Source: Streptomyces sp. PKU-EA00015
GTDB lineage: Bacteria; Actinomycetota; Actinomycetes; Streptomycetales; Streptomycetaceae
Direction of reading: 5' to 3'
Assembly: GCF_013387495.1 (NCBI RefSeq)
Contig: NZ_JABZEE010000088.1
Coordinates: 1 to 32,137 of the forward strand
Length of the DNA: 32,137 nucleotides
Positions within the stretch are counted from its first letter, which is position 1, and each line of letters begins with the position of its first letter. The notes below the pieces were generated by a model. That model made no database searches, was not told the DNA's origin, and was given only the letters and a program-made list of their open reading frames with translations. Below are positions 7,103 through 14,954 of this stretch, in pieces. The position numbers and the translations under genes were made by a program.

Positions 7103-8290
7103 GTGACCACCGCCCCAACCCGCCCCGAGCTCGACGTCCAGCCGACGCCGCTCGCCCTTCTGCTGCTCGGCCGCGAGGCCGACCCCCGCAGCGAGCGCGG
7201 CGTCGAGTGCCCCGGCGACCTGCCCTCGCCGTCCGACCCGGACCTGGTGGAGCGCGCCCGCGCGGCCAAGGAGAAGCTCGGCAGCAAGGTCTTCGTCCTG
7301 GGGCACCACTACCAGCGTGACGAGGTCATCCAGTTCGCGGACGTCACCGGCGACTCCTTCAAGCTGGCCAAGGACGCCGCGGCGCGGCCGGAGGCCGAGT
7401 ACATCGTCTTCTGCGGTGTGCACTTCATGGCCGAGTCGGCGGACATCCTGACCACCGACGACCAGAAGGTCGTGCTGCCCGACCTGGCGGCCGGCTGCTC
7501 GATGGCCGACATGGCCACGGCCGAGCAGGTCGCCGAGTGCTGGGACGTGCTGACGGAGGCGGGCATCGCCGAGCAGGTCGTTCCCGTGTCGTACATGAAC
7601 TCCTCGGCGGACATCAAGGCGTTCACCGGCAAGCACGGCGGCACGATCTGTACGTCGTCGAACGCCAAGCGGGCGCTGGACTGGGCCTTCGAGCAGGGCG
7701 AGAAGGTCCTCTTCCTGCCGGACCAGCACCTGGGCCGCAACACCGCCGTCCGCGACATGGGGATGTCCCTGGACGACTGCGTGGTCTACAACCCGCACAA
7801 GCCGAACGGCGGACTCACGGTCGAGCAGCTGCGGGACGCCAAGATGATCCTGTGGCGCGGGCACTGCTCGGTGCACGGCCGCTTCTCGCTGGACTCGGTC
7901 GACGACGTGCGCGAGCGGATCCCCGGCGTGAACGTGCTGGTGCACCCCGAGTGCAAGCACGAGGTCGTCGCGGCCGCGGACTACGTGGGCTCGACCGAGT
8001 ACATCATCAAGACGCTGGAGGCGGCCCCGGCCGGCTCGAAGTGGGCCATCGGTACGGAGCTGAACCTGGTCCGTCGCCTGGCGAATCGTTTCGCGGACGA
8101 GGGCAAGGAGATCGTCTTCCTCGACAAGACGGTCTGCTTCTGCTCCACGATGAACCGCATCGACCTGCCGCACCTGGTGTGGGCGCTGGAGTCGCTGGCC
8201 GAGGGGAATCTGGTCAACCGCATCCAGGTCGACAAGGAGACGGAGAGCTTCGCGAAGCTGGCGCTGGAGCGGATGCTGGCGCTGCCGTAG
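7103..8290 (+). CDS. nadA: Quinolinate synthase A
   Basis: Condenses iminoaspartate with dihydroxyacetone phosphate to quinolinate in de novo NAD synthesis, using an oxygen-sensitive [4Fe-4S] cluster. The 395-residue product shows the family blocks VLGHHYQRDEVIQFAD, FCGVHFMAESA, GCSMADMA, LFLPDQHLGRN, VHPECKHEV and DKTVCFCSTMNRI. The three cluster ligands are most likely Cys104, Cys284 and Cys347. It has an N-terminal extension of about 55 residues relative to short NadA proteins, usual in actinobacteria. I chose the GTG with AAAGG at 8 bases; a GTG three codons upstream is in frame but sits on the ribosome site. nadB and nadC are not nearby, so nadA is a single-gene unit. The upstream palindrome array suggests NAD- or stress-responsive repression. 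A strong hairpin follows. Confidence 0.97.
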   Translation: MTTAPTRPELDVQPTPLALLLLGREADPRSERGVECPGDLPSPSDPDLVERARAAKEKLGSKVFVLGHHYQRDEVIQFADVTGDSFKLAKDAAARPEAEYIVFCGVHFMAESADILTTDDQKVVLPDLAAGCSMADMATAEQVAECWDVLTEAGIAEQVVPVSYMNSSADIKAFTGKHGGTICTSSNAKRALDWAFEQGEKVLFLPDQHLGRNTAVRDMGMSLDDCVVYNPHKPNGGLTVEQLRDAKMILWRGHCSVHGRFSLDSVDDVRERIPGVNVLVHPECKHEVVAAADYVGSTEYIIKTLEAAPAGSKWAIGTELNLVRRLANRFADEGKEIVFLDKTVCFCSTMNRIDLPHLVWALESLAEGNLVNRIQVDKETESFAKLALERMLALP

Positions 8291-8303
8291 CCGCTCGCCC
8301 GTA

Positions 8304-8345
8304 CGCCGAGGGGCGCCCCGCCGGATGGCGGAGCGCCCCTCGGCG
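8304..8345. terminator. Bidirectional hairpin terminator after nadA and the response regulator
   Basis: CGCCGAGGGGCGC (8304-8316) pairs perfectly with GCGCCCCTCGGCG (8333-8345), with a smaller CCGCC/GGCGG stem inside the loop. It lies between two convergent genes. Confidence 0.88.
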
Positions 8346-8431
8346 CGTTTCCGGCGCGGGCCCCCTCCCCCGGACCGTCCGGGTGCGGCGGCGGTCCCTG
8401 TGCCCTGCTGGGGAGTAAGGCGCCGGGCGGG

Positions 8432-9118
8432 CTACTCCACCCCCGGACGTACCAGGCCGGACTCGTACGCCGTGACCACCAGCTGGGCCCGGTCGCGGGC
8501 GCCGAGCTTCGCCATCGTCCGGTTCACATGGGTCTTGACGGTGAGCGGGCTGACTTCGAGACGGTCGGCGATCTCGTCGTTGGAGTGCCCGCCGGCGACC
8601 AGCATCAGCACCTCGCGCTCGCGGCCGGTGAGGGCGGACAGCCGCTCGGCGTACGCCCCGGGCTCGGCGGGGGCGTCCGAACGACCGCCCTGCGCAAGGA
8701 ACTTCGCGATCAGTCCCTTGGTCGCCACCGGGGACAGCAGCGCGTCTCCGGCAGCGGCGACGCGGATCGCGTTCAGCAGCTCCTCGGGCTCGGCGCCCTT
8801 GCCGAGGAAACCGGAGGCGCCGGCGCGCAGCGACTGGACGACGTACTCGTCCACCTCGAACGTCGTCAGCATGACCACCCGTACGTGTGACAGGTCCCGG
8901 TCCGCGCTGATCATGCGGGTCGCGGCGAGCCCGTCCGTGCCGGGCATGCGGATGTCCATGAGGACGACGTCGGCGCGCGCGGAACGGGTGAGGGCCACGG
9001 CCTCCGCGCCGTCGGCGGCCTCGGCGACGACCTCCATGTCCGGCTCGGAGTCCACAAGGATCCTGAACGCGCTGCGCAGCAGCGTCTGGTCGTCGGCCAG
9101 CAGCACCCGGATGGTCAT
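8432..9118 (-). CDS. NarL/FixJ-type two-component response regulator
   Basis: A 228-residue DNA-binding response regulator. The receiver domain (about 1-120) has the acidic pair Asp9/Asp10, phospho-acceptor Asp55 in VVLMDIRMPG, the conserved Thr in MLTTF and the Lys in FLGKG. The C-terminal LuxR-type helix-turn-helix (about 160-220) contains LTGREREVLMLVAGGHSNDEIA and SPLTVKTHVNR. Its ATG overlaps the stop of the upstream histidine kinase gene by four bases (ATGA), so kinase and regulator are translationally coupled cognate partners. The target is not known. The pair lies just downstream of pspA/pspAA, and a perfect inverted repeat in the pspA promoter makes that operon a testable target. Confidence 0.95.
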   Translation of the reverse strand: MTIRVLLADDQTLLRSAFRILVDSEPDMEVVAEAADGAEAVALTRSARADVVLMDIRMPGTDGLAATRMISADRDLSHVRVVMLTTFEVDEYVVQSLRAGASGFLGKGAEPEELLNAIRVAAAGDALLSPVATKGLIAKFLAQGGRSDAPAEPGAYAERLSALTGREREVLMLVAGGHSNDEIADRLEVSPLTVKTHVNRTMAKLGARDRAQLVVTAYESGLVRPGVE

Positions 9119-10344
9119 CGGTCCTCCCCCGCGCGGGCGGCCCGCGCATGCAGGGGCAGTATCGCCTGCACCCGGAAGCCGCCGCCGTAGCGGGGGCCCG
9201 CGGTCAGGGTGCCGCCGAGCGCGGCGGCCCTCTCGCGCATGCCGATCAGACCGTGGCCGCCGCCGTCCGACGGGGCCGGGCCGTCGGCGCCGTTGTCGAT
9301 CACGGTCACCTCCAGCGTGGAGCCGACACGCACGACGCTCACCTCGGCCTTGGCCTCCGGGCCCGCGTGCTTCTGCACATTGGTCAGCGACTCCTGGATG
9401 ATCCGGTACGCGGCGAGGTCGACGGCCGCGGGCGCCGTGACGCCGTCGTCGGCGCGGGCGACCTCGACGGGCAGCCCGGCCTGGCGGAAGGTGGCGACCA
9501 GTTGGTCGAGGACGGCGAGGCCGGGGGCCGGTTCGGTGGGCGCCTCGGGGTCGCCGGACTGGCGCAGCAGGCCGACGGTGGCGCGCAGTTCGTCGAGCGC
9601 GGAGCGGCTGGCCTCGCGAACGTGGGCGAGGGCCTCCTTGGCCTGGTCGGGCCGCTTGTCCATGACGTGGGCGGCGACGCCGGCCTGCACGTTGACCAGG
9701 GCGATGTGGTGGGCGACGACGTCGTGCAGATCGCGGGCGATGCGCAGCCGCTCCTCGGCGACGCGGCGCCCGGCCTCCTCCTCGCGGGTCCGCTCGGCGC
9801 GCTCGGCCCTCTCCCGTATGGCGTCCACGAAGGCGCGGCGGCTGCGGACCGCGTCGCCGGCGGCGGCCGCCATGCCGGTCCAGGCGAAGATGCCGAGGTT
9901 CTCCTGGGTGTACCAGGGCGTGGAGCCGAAGGACATCGCGGCGCCGGTGAGCACGGCCATCGTCAGCAGTCCGACGCGCCAGGTCGTGGGCCGGTCGGTG
10001 GTGGACGCGACGGTGTAGAGGGCGATGACGGCGCTCATCGCGACGGGCGCGGCGGGATCGCCGGCCACGAGCTCGACGACGGACACGAGACCGGTCACGC
10101 CGAGCACGGCCATCGGCTCGCGCCGCCGGAAGACGAGGGCTCCCGCGGCGACGACCATCAGGACGGCGCTGCGGACCTCGGGGGTGCGGGTGCCGAAGGT
10201 GGGGCCGTGGGGGCCGTGGGGGTCGGCGAAGGACCCGGTGACCATGCAGATGAGCACGGCGACGGCCAGCGCGGCGTCGAACGCCAGGGGGTGGGCGCGC
10301 AGCCAGTGCTGGGTCCGGGAGACCCGGTCGGCGAGTGAGGTCAC
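9115..10344 (-). CDS. Membrane sensor histidine kinase (HisKA_3 family)
   Basis: A 409-residue sensor kinase. The N-terminal part (about residues 20-165) holds four to five short membrane helices with no large extracellular loop, so it probably senses within or near the membrane. The dimerisation/phospho-acceptor segment contains His207 in ARDLHDVVAHHIALV, and the C-terminal ATPase region has the AYRIIQESLTNVQKHA N-box and a GGHGLIGMRERA glycine box. The pattern is that of DesK/NarX-type kinases that pair with LuxR-type regulators such as the one encoded immediately downstream. The start is a GTG with no good ribosome site; TAACGT eight bases upstream fits a leaderless transcript. It is separated from pspAA by 93 bases, so it can be transcribed alone or by read-through from the psp operon. 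Confidence 0.94.
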   Translation of the reverse strand: MTSLADRVSRTQHWLRAHPLAFDAALAVAVLICMVTGSFADPHGPHGPTFGTRTPEVRSAVLMVVAAGALVFRRREPMAVLGVTGLVSVVELVAGDPAAPVAMSAVIALYTVASTTDRPTTWRVGLLTMAVLTGAAMSFGSTPWYTQENLGIFAWTGMAAAAGDAVRSRRAFVDAIRERAERAERTREEEAGRRVAEERLRIARDLHDVVAHHIALVNVQAGVAAHVMDKRPDQAKEALAHVREASRSALDELRATVGLLRQSGDPEAPTEPAPGLAVLDQLVATFRQAGLPVEVARADDGVTAPAAVDLAAYRIIQESLTNVQKHAGPEAKAEVSVVRVGSTLEVTVIDNGADGPAPSDGGGHGLIGMRERAAALGGTLTAGPRYGGGFRVQAILPLHARAARAGEDR

Positions 10345-10352
10345 GTCCGGCT

Positions 10353-10358
10353 ACGTTA
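10353..10358 (-). promoter_or_regulatory. Candidate -10 box of a leaderless promoter for the two-component pair
   Basis: On the minus strand TAACGT ends 8 bases before the GTG start of the kinase gene, and a GGTGAC hexamer lies about 16 bases further upstream as a possible -35. No Shine-Dalgarno sequence is present. Confidence 0.42.
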
Positions 10359-10437
10359 CGGGGTGCGCGGGCCGGTCACCCGGGGCTCGGTCCGGGGAAC
10401 CCGCGCCACACGAAGCGCCGTACGGGCCGGGGGCCGG

Positions 10438-10782
10438 TCAGTCCGGGGGCTCCACCGGCGCCGGGTCGTCGGAGGGCACCGTGCGGGAGGACTCCGGTTC
10501 CGGGGGCGGGGGGATCAGACCGTCCTCGCCCAGCAGCTCCCGGACCTCCTCCAGCGTCGCGTCCGGCGTGGGAAGGATCAGCTCGGACGGCTCCAGGGAG
10601 GCATCGGGCACCGGCTCACCGAACTCGCGGACCTTTTCGAGCAGGGCGTGCAGCGTCCGGCGGAAGCCGGTGCCGTCGCCGCTCTCCATCTCCGCGAGCA
10701 GCTCGTCGTCGAGCTTGTTCAGCTCCGCGAGGTGGCTGTCCGCCACCTCCAGCTGTCCCTCCCCCATGATCCGTACGATCAT
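10438..10782 (-). CDS. pspAA: PspA-associated protein PspAA
   Basis: A 114-residue acidic cytoplasmic protein encoded 24 bases downstream of pspA. The N-terminal half starts MIVRIMGEGQLEVAD and continues through LAELNKLDDELLAEMESGD, the compact domain found next to PspA in actinobacteria and archaea. The second half is Pro/Glu/Asp-rich and probably disordered (about residues 88-114). Known context: PspAA genes accompany PspA and are thought to modulate its membrane-stress function; the mechanism is not established. Nothing in the sequence suggests an enzyme. It is co-transcribed with pspA. Confidence 0.85.
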   Translation of the reverse strand: MIVRIMGEGQLEVADSHLAELNKLDDELLAEMESGDGTGFRRTLHALLEKVREFGEPVPDASLEPSELILPTPDATLEEVRELLGEDGLIPPPPEPESSRTVPSDDPAPVEPPD

Positions 10783-10806
10783 GACGAGTCCTCGTCTCGT
10801 GTGGGA

Positions 10807-11601
10807 CTACTGCTTGTCGAACTTCGGGGTGCTCTGCTGCTGCGGCGTCGCGTCCTGACGGCCCGCGCCGCCCTCGATCGCCTGCTGCTGCGCCGGGCCG
10901 CCGGCCAGCTCGGCCTTCATGCGCTGGAGCTCCAGCTCGACGTCCGTGCCACCGGAGAGACGGTCGAGCTCGGCCTGGATGTCGTCCTTCGCCAGGCCCG
11001 ACTGGTCGTCGAGGGCGCCGGAGGCGAGCAGCTCGTCGATCGCGCCCGCCCTCGCCTGGAGCTGCGCGGTCTTGTCCTCGGCGCGCTGGATGGCGACACC
11101 GACGTCGCTCATCTCCTCCGAGATGCCGGAGAAGGACTCCGCGATCCGGGTCTGCGCCTGGGCGGCGGTGTACGTCGCCTTGATCGTCTCCTTCTTCGTA
11201 CGGAAGGCGTCGACCTTGGCCTGCAGCCGCTGCGCGGCGAGCGTGAGCTTCTCCTCCTCGCCCTGCAGCGTCTGGTGCTGGGTCTCCAGGTCGGTCACCT
11301 GCTGCTGGAGCGCCGCCCGGCGGGAGAGCGCCTCGCGGGCCAGGTCCTCGCGGCCCAGCGCCAGCGCCTTGCGGCCCTGGTCCTCCAGCTTGGCGGACTG
11401 GCCCTGGAGCTGGTTGAGCTGGAGCTCGAGGCGCTTGCGGGACGTGGCGACGTCCGCGACTCCGCGGCGGACCTTCTGCAGCAGCTCCAGCTGCTTCTGG
11501 TACGAGTAATCGAGGGTTTCGCGCGGGTCCTCGGCCCGGTCAAGGGCCTTGTTCGCCTTCGCGCGGAAGATCATCCCCATACGCTTCATGACACCGCTCA
11601 T
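10807..11601 (-). CDS. pspA: Phage shock protein A / IM30 family membrane-stress protein
   Basis: A peripheral inner-membrane protein that oligomerises on stressed membranes and preserves the proton motive force. The 264-residue product has the amphipathic N-terminal helix (MKRMGMIFRAKANKALDRAE), the conserved DPRETLDYSYQKQLE segment, and then nearly continuous heptad-rich coiled coil to about residue 215. The C-terminal tail is Gln/Gly-rich and disordered. I start it at the ATG giving MSGVMKRMG; another ATG four codons downstream is possible. The upstream region has a TACTGT hexamer (11657-11662, minus strand) and a perfect inverted repeat (11681-11699). It is first in the pspA-pspAA operon. 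Confidence 0.95.
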   Translation of the reverse strand: MSGVMKRMGMIFRAKANKALDRAEDPRETLDYSYQKQLELLQKVRRGVADVATSRKRLELQLNQLQGQSAKLEDQGRKALALGREDLAREALSRRAALQQQVTDLETQHQTLQGEEEKLTLAAQRLQAKVDAFRTKKETIKATYTAAQAQTRIAESFSGISEEMSDVGVAIQRAEDKTAQLQARAGAIDELLASGALDDQSGLAKDDIQAELDRLSGGTDVELELQRMKAELAGGPAQQQAIEGGAGRQDATPQQQSTPKFDKQ

Positions 11602-11656
11602 GGGCTTCGCGCGCCCCCTTCTGACGGACTCGGCTTCCCACCACTCAACAGAACCC

Positions 11657-11699
11657 ACAGTACGGGCCCTGCATCCATTACCGCACTGTTCGAGTGCGG
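11657..11699 (-). promoter_or_regulatory. Candidate pspA promoter and operator palindrome
   Basis: CCGCACT (11681-11687), five bases, and AGTGCGG (11693-11699) form a perfect 19-base palindrome. A TACTGT hexamer at 11657-11662 on the minus strand could be the -10 box, placing the palindrome over the -35 region and the transcript start near 11650. The site would suit an activator or repressor dimer. Confidence 0.5.
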
Positions 11700-11869
11700 A
11701 TGCGCTCCTCCCCAAGGACGACTGCGAACGGCTCCGATCCGGCCCAGGGAGTAGGTGATCGTCAGGGGCCCGTCACGCGCCGTCCGCTCTGTGGTGCTTG
11801 TGTCCTTTACGGACGCATGCCGTTGCGGGATCGTTCCCCGCGGGGGTGGGGTCCATGCCTGGCACCCCG

Positions 11870-11875
11870 TACCCT
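11870..11875 (+). promoter_or_regulatory. Candidate -10 box of a leaderless promoter
   Basis: TACCCT ends 8 bases before the GTG of the DUF3043 gene. No ribosome binding site precedes that GTG, which supports a leaderless transcript. Confidence 0.42.
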
Positions 11876-11883
11876 TGGGCTTT

Positions 11884-12480
11884 GTGTTCCGTAGCCGTTC
11901 CAAGGAAGAGAAGGCCCCCACCGAAAAGGTGACGGCGGACCTCTCCAAGCAGCCCCGCGACCCCGAGGCCCCCAAGGGCCGCCCGACGCCCAAGCGCAGT
12001 GAGGCCCAGGGCCAGCGCCGCCGTGCGTCCAGCCCACCGCTGGACCGCAAGGAGGCGATGAAGCGCCAGCGCGAAGCCCGCCGTGCGGACCTGGCCAAGC
12101 AGCGCGAGGCCCTCGCCAGCGGTGACGAGCGCTACCTGCCGGCCCGTGACAAGGGCCCGGTGCGGCGCTTCGTGCGCGACTTCGTCGACTCCCGCTTCTG
12201 CATCGCCGAGTTCTTCCTGCCGCTCGCGGTGGTGATCCTCGTGCTGAGCATGATCCGGGTCGCCCAGCTGCAGAACATCGCTCTGCTGCTGTGGCTCGGT
12301 GTGATCGTGCTGATCGTCATCGACTCCATCGGTCTGGCGATCCGGCTCAAGAAGCAGCTGCGCGAGCGCTTCCCGAACGAGCCGAAGCGCGGCGCTGTCG
12401 CGTACGGCCTGATGCGTACGCTCCAGATGCGGCGGCTGCGCCTTCCCAAGCCGCAGGTCAAGCGCGGAGAGCGGCCCTGA
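11884..12480 (+). CDS. DUF3043 family membrane protein
   Basis: A 198-residue protein of the actinobacterial DUF3043 family; no biochemical function is known to me. The first 100 residues are highly charged (Lys, Arg, Glu, Gln) and cytoplasmic, with helical stretches such as RKEAMKRQREARRADLAKQREAL. Two membrane helices follow (about 105-125 and 131-153), then a basic C-terminal tail. The GTG start giving MFRSRSKEEK is chosen because it begins the conserved family sequence; the frame stays open further upstream but that part overlaps the promoter region. The stop overlaps the start of the downstream methyltransferase gene, so the two are coupled. Confidence 0.9.
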   Translation: MFRSRSKEEKAPTEKVTADLSKQPRDPEAPKGRPTPKRSEAQGQRRRASSPPLDRKEAMKRQREARRADLAKQREALASGDERYLPARDKGPVRRFVRDFVDSRFCIAEFFLPLAVVILVLSMIRVAQLQNIALLLWLGVIVLIVIDSIGLAIRLKKQLRERFPNEPKRGAVAYGLMRTLQMRRLRLPKPQVKRGERP

Positions 12481-13286
12481 GCACGTACTCCGCCCAGCCC
12501 TCGGGGTTCGCCGGGGCGTCGGCCGAGTGGCTCGCGGGTGCGGGTGGACTGCGCAACACCGTGCGACAGGAACTCGTCGCCCGTCAGCTGGAGGAGCAGA
12601 TCTCCAGCCGCTACCCGGTGGGGCAGCGGCTGCGGGTGCTCGACGTGGGCATGGGCCAGGGCACGCAGGCGCTGCGGCTGGCGCGGGCCGGGCACACGGT
12701 CACGGGCGTGGAGTCGGACCCGGTCATGCTGAAGGCGGCGCGTGACGCGCTCGTCGGCGAACCGGCCGGGATCCGCGAGCGGGTCCGGCTGATCGAGGGC
12801 GACGGGCGCGACACCGGCGTCCACTTCCTGCCGGGCAGCTTCGACGTGGTGCTGTGCCACGGCGTGCTCATGTACGTCGCCGACGCGGACGCCATGCTCG
12901 CCGGCCTCGCGCGGATGCTGGCTCCGGGCGGTCTGCTGTCCCTGCTCGTGCGCAACGGCGACGCGCTGGCGATGCGGCCGGGGCTGGCCGGTGACTGGCC
13001 GGCGGCCAGGGCCGCGTTCGACACGGACACATACACCAACCGGCTCGGGCTGACCGTGCGGGCCGACCGGCTGGCGGCGCTGACGGAGACGCTCGAGGGG
13101 ATCAACGCTCCGCTGCACGCGTGGTACGGGGTGCGGGTCTTCACGGACAACGTCGGCAACGACGTCGAACTGCCCCCGGCGGAGGAGCTCCATCAGCTGC
13201 TCGCCGTGGAGGAGCGGGCGGGGCGCGCCGACCCGTACCGGCGGGTGGCGGCGCTGCTGCACCTGTGCGGAGTGCGGCGGGCCTGA
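12477..13286 (+). CDS. Class I SAM-dependent methyltransferase, likely CTG start
   Basis: A 269-residue methyltransferase with motif I VLDVGMGQGTQALRLA, the acidic end of strand two (GVESD), a GDGRD segment, and FDVVLCHGVLMYVADADAML as the post-motif region. The family is the CmoA/UbiE-like Rossmann group; the substrate cannot be told from sequence. The start is unusual. The conserved N terminus (STYSAQPSGFAGASAEWLAG) requires translation from about the end of the upstream gene, and the only initiator-like codon there is CTG, overlapping the upstream stop (CTGA) with GGAGAG five bases before it. The next in-frame GTG, near 12559, would delete about 27 residues. A hairpin terminator follows the stop. 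Confidence 0.85.
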   Translation: MSTYSAQPSGFAGASAEWLAGAGGLRNTVRQELVARQLEEQISSRYPVGQRLRVLDVGMGQGTQALRLARAGHTVTGVESDPVMLKAARDALVGEPAGIRERVRLIEGDGRDTGVHFLPGSFDVVLCHGVLMYVADADAMLAGLARMLAPGGLLSLLVRNGDALAMRPGLAGDWPAARAAFDTDTYTNRLGLTVRADRLAALTETLEGINAPLHAWYGVRVFTDNVGNDVELPPAEELHQLLAVEERAGRADPYRRVAALLHLCGVRRA

Positions 13287-13291
13287 AGGCG

Positions 13292-13316
13292 ACGGGCCTC
13301 CAGCGGGGCCCGTTTG
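13292..13316 (+). terminator. Hairpin terminator after the methyltransferase gene
   Basis: ACGGGCC (13292-13298) pairs with GGCCCGT (13307-13313), followed by a short T-rich end, six bases after the stop codon. Confidence 0.65.
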
Positions 13317-13457
13317 CCCCGGCCTCGCAGGCCGTACGCCGCCGGTGCCTCCCGCCCCGCAGGCCCCGGCGCCGCGGGCCCTGAGCGCCGTGGCCTACGC
13401 CCCTGATCGGCGGCTCCCGGCGGGCACCCCCCAAGCGGCAAAAGGGATACTCCGGGC

Positions 13458-14558
13458 ATGAGTGCATCCCCGCACCGCCGTCCGCCGCGCCGCCTTCCGC
13501 TGCCCGCCGCGGCCGTGCTCTGCGTGACCGTGCTCTGCGTGGCCGTGCTCGTCGGCGGCTGCTCGCAGGCGTCAGCGCCGCAGCCGTCCGCGCCGTCGGC
13601 CCGGGATGCGGCGCACGCCATGGCTCCGCGGGCCGCGAACGAGCTGGAGGACGACTACCTGGCCGTCATCAAGAACGTGCTCCCGTCGGTTGTGCAGATC
13701 GAGGCGGGTGAGAGTCTCGGCTCCGGGGTCGTCTACGACGACAAGGGACACATCGTCACGAACGCGCATGTGGTGGGCGACGCCCGGTCGTTCCGGGTGA
13801 CGCTGGCGACGGGCGGGGCGCCGGCGACCGCGCGGCTGGTCTTCTCGTACCCGGAACAGGATCTCGCGGTCATCCGCCTTCGGTCCGTGCCCGACGGACT
13901 GAAGGCGGCGAAATTCGGTGACTCCTCCACGGTCCAGGTCGGGCACATCGTGCTGGCCATGGGCTCGCCGCTGGGTCTGTCCAGCAGCGTCACCCAGGGC
14001 ATCGTCTCGGGGGTCGGCCGGACGGTGAGCGAGACCGCACGGGACGGCGGGACCGGGGCGACGATCGCCAACATGGTGCAGACCTCGGCCGCGATCAACC
14101 CGGGCAACAGCGGGGGCGCGCTGGTCAACATGGAGAGCGAGGTCATCGGCATCCCCACGCTCGCCGCGACGGATCCCGCGCTGGGCGAGGGCCAGGCGCC
14201 CGGCATCGGCTTCGCCATCCCGGTCTCGATGGTGCGCACGGTGGCCGACCAGATCATCAGGACGGGCCGGGTCACGGACTCGGGCCGGGCCGCGCTCGGC
14301 ATCACGGGCCGCACCGTCCTCGACGACGACTACACCCCGACCGGTGTGGCGGTGGTCGAGGTCGTGGCGGGCGGCGCCGCGGAACAGGCGGGACTGCGGG
14401 CCGGTGACATCATCACCAAGCTCGGGAACGAGGAGATCACGACCATCACGTCGCTGGCGGAGACACTGGCCTCGCAGCAGCCGGGCGACAAGGTGACGGT
14501 GACGTACGAACGGGGCGGCTCGCAGCGCACGGCGGAGGTCACGCTGGGCGAGATCTGA
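13458..14558 (+). CDS. HtrA/DegP-like trypsin-fold serine protease lipoprotein with PDZ domain
   Basis: A 366-residue exported protease. A signal peptide ends in the lipobox LVGGC with Cys35, so it is probably anchored as a lipoprotein, followed by a short Ala/Pro/Ser linker. The trypsin-like domain (about 65-265) has the full triad: His104 in TNAHVV, Asp135 in EQDLAVI and Ser218 in GNSGGAL. One PDZ domain (about 275-366, including GGAAEQAGLRAGDIITKLGNEEI) follows. By family it degrades or refolds misfolded exported proteins, or cleaves a regulatory substrate. It differs from most streptomycete HtrA proteins, which carry a long cytoplasmic part and one membrane helix, in having a lipoprotein anchor. 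It is a single gene with 171 bases upstream and no clear operon partner. Confidence 0.93.
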   Translation: MSASPHRRPPRRLPLPAAAVLCVTVLCVAVLVGGCSQASAPQPSAPSARDAAHAMAPRAANELEDDYLAVIKNVLPSVVQIEAGESLGSGVVYDDKGHIVTNAHVVGDARSFRVTLATGGAPATARLVFSYPEQDLAVIRLRSVPDGLKAAKFGDSSTVQVGHIVLAMGSPLGLSSSVTQGIVSGVGRTVSETARDGGTGATIANMVQTSAAINPGNSGGALVNMESEVIGIPTLAATDPALGEGQAPGIGFAIPVSMVRTVADQIIRTGRVTDSGRAALGITGRTVLDDDYTPTGVAVVEVVAGGAAEQAGLRAGDIITKLGNEEITTITSLAETLASQQPGDKVTVTYERGGSQRTAEVTLGEI

Positions 14559-14614
14559 CGTAGGGCCCGGGACCGCCGCGCCCGGAGGTCGCGCGATTGC
14601 CGGCGATGTGCGGG

Positions 14615-14641
14615 CCGGGCCACGCCCTCGGCGCGGCCCGG
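14615..14641. terminator. Possible hairpin terminator between convergent genes
   Basis: CCGGGCC (14615-14621) pairs with GGCCCGG (14635-14641) with a 13-base loop. It lies between the 3' ends of the protease gene and the small 67-residue gene. Confidence 0.4.
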
Positions 14642-14659
14642 TGCGCCGTCCGCTCGGGG

Positions 14660-14863
14660 CTACGACGCGTGGAGGCTCATCGGGCCGTAGATCTTCGACC
14701 CGTCCTCCGACAGCACCACCTGGTCCGCCCCGCCCTCCTGGAGCTCCTTCCAGTGCTCACCGATCCACGACTCGGCGTCGCCCTGGGTGGTGAACTCCTC
14801 CGGCTCCACGGCCGGCTGCACCTCCGTACCGTCGGACTTCTCGAACCGCCACGTCCATGCCAT
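14660..14863 (-). CDS. Small conserved-looking protein of unknown function, 67 residues
   Basis: The product begins MAWTWRFEKSDGTEVQPAVEPEEF and is acidic, soluble and without cysteines, signal peptide or membrane segment. A GDAESWIGEHWKEL helix and a VLSEDGSKIYGPMSL C-terminal strand-like segment suggest a small compact fold. The ATG is preceded at five bases by a near-perfect GGAGG ribosome site, which fixes the start against a much longer open extension upstream. I recall similar short proteins being annotated as hypothetical in Streptomyces genomes; I know of no function. It is divergent from the cobU fusion gene with about 90 bases between the starts. Confidence 0.85.
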   Translation of the reverse strand: MAWTWRFEKSDGTEVQPAVEPEEFTTQGDAESWIGEHWKELQEGGADQVVLSEDGSKIYGPMSLHAS

Positions 14864-14954
14864 GTGCGCCTCCGGGTCCTGGCAGCTGATCAGTTTGCTG
14901 CCCGCAGCGTAGCCGGGCGCGCACCCGCCGGGGGGACGCGGGAGGATCAGGGAC

